A stretch of DNA of 64,000 nt from Epiperipatus broadwayi (lineage: Eukaryota; Onychophora; Udeonychophora; Euonychophora; Peripatidae): positions 3,666,928 through 3,730,927 of the forward strand of contig JAQFVV010012434.1 in NCBI GenBank assembly GCA_028023455.1, read 5' to 3'. The position numbers were made by a program, and so were the translations under genes. Position 1 is the first letter of the stretch, and each line of letters begins with the position of its first letter. The notes beneath the pieces are model-generated. The model did not search any database and was not told the origin of the DNA. It saw only the letters and a list, made by a program, of their open reading frames with translations. Below are positions 59,111 to 64,000 of this stretch, one piece after another.

Positions 59111-62100
59111 AATCTCAGTAATGTTTTATATGTCTTTGGTATAAGCCTCAGTTTTCAAATTAAGGCATTTGGCTCCATTTCATGATTATAATCAAATGAA
59201 TAATTGCTGAAAAAGATCAATCAAAAAACAATCATATTATTATATGTTGAGTGCACCTTTTTTAATATGATTTTTTTCTTAAACAAATGTGATTCATGAT
59301 AGTTTATGTTTCAAAATATCTATTTTTTAAAAATTCCTATTTATAATTTTTATGGATTAAAAAAAAATTATTTTTAATTTGAAATTTTGTTTTATGATAT
59401 TTTGTTTTTTCCATATTTTTAAATAATCAAAAAAATCTCAACTGAATATTCTCTGCAACATTATTTTAATATCTTTTGCAATGATAGGGTAAATAAATTA
59501 GTCCTTATCAGAGGATCTATCAAATCTATGGAAATTTTACTCATCATCATTTTCATTTGAATCATTTTATTCCTTTTTACGGTCTCAGATTTTGCTAATA
59601 ACTTATGTTTTATATCAGAAACTCTGATGTTTAGGAAAACAAAATAATAGAACTCTTTATTTCATTAAGCTCATTCAACATTATATGCAAAAATCTGATT
59701 TCTTTATTAATATTTATTAATATATATCATGATGTGAGACTCATGAAGTTATTTGTCATGCACATAATTTAAGATTCAGATACAATTAAACTTGGAAAAT
59801 TTTTTTCTGAAAAATTCCAAACAAGAGTAACATTTTTGTTCAAAATTGATGACTTACAGACAATCCAGATAATCATTCAATTATTGGTCAGTAAATGAGT
59901 ATATAGTTTTTATTAGCTAGATGTAACACAAGGAAGGAAGACCACATATTATCTTAATAACAAATTTAACTGGTAGTTTGAATATTGTCATTTCTCACTA
60001 TTCCTTTGAGAAGTAATCTAAGGAATTCTATTTATTTTACCATTTAACTATACAATTTTATTATAAATTATCAGCAAGTTAGTATAATTTATAATCTTTT
60101 TTTACTTTATTATATATAAATAAAAAACACATTAAATTATCATAACATCTAGTTTTAGTTAATTTGTGAAATGCAATTATTTTTATGTCATTTATATTAG
60201 TTAATTCTCCATTTTTAAATTTATGTCACAATAATTACCCATCTTTTAATTATTAACATTATATTAATTTGTATTTAGCAAAAAGCTCTTCAATGAAATT
60301 TTCGAAGAACAAGAATTTTAGAGCGGACAATCTTCTTTTGTTATCAGAAATTCGTCCCAACTGTACACCCATCGAGTCTGTTGCATTATAATAATGAAAG
60401 CTAGTGTATTTATTAATACCTCCTGGGTGTAAGAACCCACTCACAAACCACAAGTGAAACCACTAGATATGCAAATATATATCAAAAACTATCTCTGAAA
60501 AACACAAATTAACTGATTTTCATTTATTATTTCTTATCGTTGTAAAATATTTCATATTCATCAGCAGATGGGCTTGGTCACCAGCGGGACACTACCTTCA
60601 GTAAAACAACAAACTGAAATTATTTTAATTCATTCATTAAGATTATTCACATGAAGATAAAAATCGTTTTTTTTCTTAGTGAAGAAAAGAATAAATTGGA
60701 TTGGTATTAAATGCTCTCTATATTTCTTTTTTCGTTTTATTTGTCATCCTTTTTCCAGCTATCTAATTTAAAAATAGAGACAAATAATAATAAATGAAGT
60801 GGGTGGAGAAGAATTGACAAAATTGTATGCCTTGGGCAAAATACTTATCAAATTAAATAGAGCTGAACAATCTTGATTATAAATACAAACATTAAAATGA
60901 TAATTTGATGTCTTAAAAACGTATTTAATAAATGATATACATAATTATAAACACTTAAAATTAAAAAAAATAACCATAATGAATATAACAATACTGATAA
61001 TAATAAAGACAAAAAATATATTATCTTTATTTTTGTAAGCTATACCTTATCATCATCAACTTCATTAGAAAACATAAGCTCAAAGTACCTATGGGTGTAT
61101 ACATATATAATGTTTGGTTGCTTATTTTCTGCAGTATTATCCATTTTTATCAAAAAAAATTAACTTAATATCAAATAGATCCATATAATTTTTTAACATA
61201 TTATATAACCATAGTGAAAATATAACATTTATTAATAATGGTAAAATTATTTCTGTAAGCAATGTTTTATTATCATTATCATCATTAATAAGCATGAACT
61301 TTGTATGTATATATATATACTGTTTTTAATAACCTACTTTCTTTAGTATTACCCATCTATTGCAAGAACGTTAACTAGATGCTGATTAGTTGCATACTAT
61401 TTTTTTAAAAAATTACAGGATATTCCTCTTTTGCTTATGCTTTGTATAATATCAAACATAGAGTGTTTAGTTTCCAATAACAATCATTTAACATATACTG
61501 GATATAAACAAAATTGTAACTTTCTTTATAATTTTTCTCAATAATTTTTTTTATACAATGCAAAAAAATGCAAAAACTGACTACCCTTTTTGCATTCATC
61601 CAATTGGCATAATTTTATGTTCTTTTATATATCAAGATTTTTCTCACTGAATATTTATTAGCACTGTGTTTTCGAACTATATAATATATTAGTACAAATA
61701 CTGGTTACACCTTAATGCAAATGTGTTACAATATCAACATATACGAATCTGTATATATATGAATATATATATATATATATATATATATAGTAACCCAAAG
61801 CTCACATCATGATCAAATAAGAGCAAAAGATGACCAATTGAGACAAGTGTGTTTTATGTGGAGTGTTTGAACTTGGTTGAACCCTTATTAAAAGTAAGTT
61901 AAAATAAACACATTTATTTTCTACATAAAATAAATAATAAATATTCCAGAATTTAATAATATATTAAATATAAAAATAAATTTCTCAGGGTATTCTTATA
62001 GATGTATGGTAATAATAATCTTACTGTATTTTTAAATACATATATACTGTTGTGATATCTATTGTGTAAAGAATTGTTCTGATATAAATTACTATGTCTT

Positions 62101-64000
62101 TTTAAATAATGTTACTAAATTAACCCCCTTTCATTCCTAAATTAAATATAATGTTCAATTAATTAATTATCTCAGGGTTTTTAACTAAATCAACCTTAAT
62201 CATTCAATTAAAAGATGTATAGATTTAAAGTTTATTAAGTTATATTAGGTATAATGAATGTAAAAGGGATTTTATGTGCATCACCCTACCCTATTAATTT
62301 GTATTTCAGATAGCAATAGTAACAATAAATGGTATAGATAATTTAATAAATAAATATGGTGAAGTCATCAATACCCAGTAATTTAATAAATTTAGTGAGT
62401 AATGTTTTTTCTTCAATGTTGGAGAAACTTTTGATTAGGAGTGCTATTAAAAAGTTGTTTAATTTATCCTGATGTTTAATGTAGCTATGAAATATATATA
62501 ATCAGAAAGGATATAAAATGTTATATTGTGAATTATTAAATATATAGAAAATAAAGGCTGATCTTTAATGTATTATTATTATTGTTACTTTTAATGTAAA
62601 AAATCAACATCTCTCCTCTGAGACAATGACAGCTTTTATGGTATTTAGATTTTAGTTAATAAAAACCTTAACAGGTATACCTGCAACATTATGACATATA
62701 TCATGAGTCATAGAAGTTCAAACAATACATCATTGTTTTATTTTAAATATATATGATCATTTTAAAATATACTTAAAACTTCAATTTTATCACTTATTCT
62801 TGAGACATATAAATGACTTCCCAAGATTCATTTTCTACTGAACTAGCTCTCATCTATTGATCCAAGTCACAATTTCTTACACATACCTTCATCATTTGTT
62901 TAGGATTTATCAGTACCAATTTATTGCAATTTTATTTTTGATACCATCCATATTGTTTTACTACACTAGGATATAAAAATCTCTAATTTAATAACTAATA
63001 ATTATAGATCAAAACATTTAGCATTACTATGTAAAAAGATTCTTAAACAATCAATGATTTCTCTATTATACACTATTAAAGTAGAAACATTATTTTTTTA
63101 AAAATTTTTATTTATATTTTATCCAAGCATTGTTTATCTTATATATTAATTCTAAAAATTATAAGGTTAATTAAAAAAACAACTTGATAAAATCTCAACT
63201 TGCATTGTATATTAGTAAAACACTGATTGCTTTATTTAATGTTTATAAATGAGTGTTAATAACATTTTCATTCTTTATTATAAATATAAAAATAGTGCAT
63301 GCTACATTGTGGTTAGAATAGCTGATAAAACTTAAAGATAGAAAGTACTATAAGCCCAGTATTTATGATAATCTCTTACCAGAAGTGAAGACTATCACAC
63401 TACAATTATACTTTTTTACAGCTGCGAGTGTGTTAATACTCATCTGACTAATCCAGAGCAATGTTGGATCTTTTCTTACTAAAATTGTATATCTATTTAG
63501 CAACTACTAATGGATGACTAAGTGGAATTGATTGTTAATCACTTAACTGAAAAAGAAGACAAACTTAAGTCTTCTTACAATCTAAAAAAAAAAAAATCCA
63601 AATTTCATATAGATAGAGTTTGAATCCCTGGTGATGGATATGGCAGGTAAAATTTAATTGCTATACTACAATGAAGTGTGATAAAAGTAACACTAGAATG
63701 CATTAACATTGTTTATATTTAAATGTATATCAGTATCAATTCTAATTTTATTCAATATAATACTGATGGCATATGATTAAAACTATTATAGGAGCTTGTA
63801 TTTCAACCATTTTTTAATAATAAAAAAGTATGTTAATGTTACTTAAAAAGGTGAAAGTTGCCCTTGTTTAAAATATATTAGGTAAGTTTGTAATATATAG
63901 CTAGTCACACCACTGTATTAAACATTAAGAACATGTCTATATATAATAAAACAATAAGGTAATGTATTAAAGAGATCCATTATTGATAATATAGTTGGTG
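59111..64000. other. AT-rich spacer; one unusual higher-complexity patch
   Basis: No gene is supported. A patch at about 60259-60600 is less AT-rich than its surroundings and includes a 64-codon minus-strand frame (60453 to 60259; SFHYYNATDSMGVQLG near its middle). It may be an exon scrap or an unrecognised repeat. The remainder is low-complexity. Confidence 0.4.
61763..61789. repeat. TA dinucleotide microsatellite
   Basis: An uninterrupted (AT)n run of about 27 bases. Confidence 0.9.

Noticed and set aside
60545-60600. Possible hammerhead core (CTGATGA ... GAAA) on the minus strand
   Set aside because: Stem II would have at most two or three pairs and no complementary stem I was found.

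Overview
The window looks like intergenic, repeat-dominated DNA from an AT-rich animal genome, most likely an invertebrate. The evidence is eukaryotic retroelement content only: a Ty3/gypsy LTR element, a Penelope-like element (PLE), several non-LTR (LINE) retrotransposons, foldback repeats and long microsatellites. No host exon could be supported and the phylum cannot be fixed from sequence reading alone. Almost every protein-like open frame is a decayed retroelement piece.

Layout. 455-5280: a decayed LINE (family A) with ORF1 zinc knuckle, endonuclease, reverse transcriptase (RT) and C-terminal finger. 6938-9906: a PLE with RT and GIY-YIG endonuclease between two ~0.5 kb direct repeats; the repeats carry tRNA-like A/B boxes and a hammerhead-ribozyme-like fold. 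9907-10510: remnant of another LINE. 10636-10760: an almost perfect 125-bp palindrome. 12792-13041, 22066-22450, 33215-34205 and 55081-56206: four loci of one foldback family. 17047-17160: a separate hairpin. 19160-19672: a TATC/CATC microsatellite. 23440-26690 (minus strand): LINE B, 5' truncated and fairly young. It abuts another inverted-repeat element at 26691-27290. 34589-34934: about 115 ATT repeats. 35718-52578: a 16.9-kb Ty3/gypsy element with unusually long LTRs (5186 and 5244 bp). 52690-53870: an unrelated LINE RT remnant. 57438-59110 (minus): a second, older copy of LINE family A. The rest is AT-rich sequence in which I see no gene.

The most interesting object is the gypsy element. 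It has a LINE-like absence of env but a complete gag-protease-RT-RNase H-integrase order, a Lys-tRNA-type primer binding site, a G-rich polypurine tract and a TG...CA LTR. Its 5' LTR end sits inside a degenerate tandem array in which the LTR terminus plus primer-binding-site-like sequence is repeated four times at nearly constant internal spacing. This suggests a way in which LTRs could lengthen. The LTRs also carry a short open frame ending in a strong splice-donor consensus.

The PLE shows the tandem-derived terminal repeats typical of the group, with protein-coding ends lying inside the repeats.
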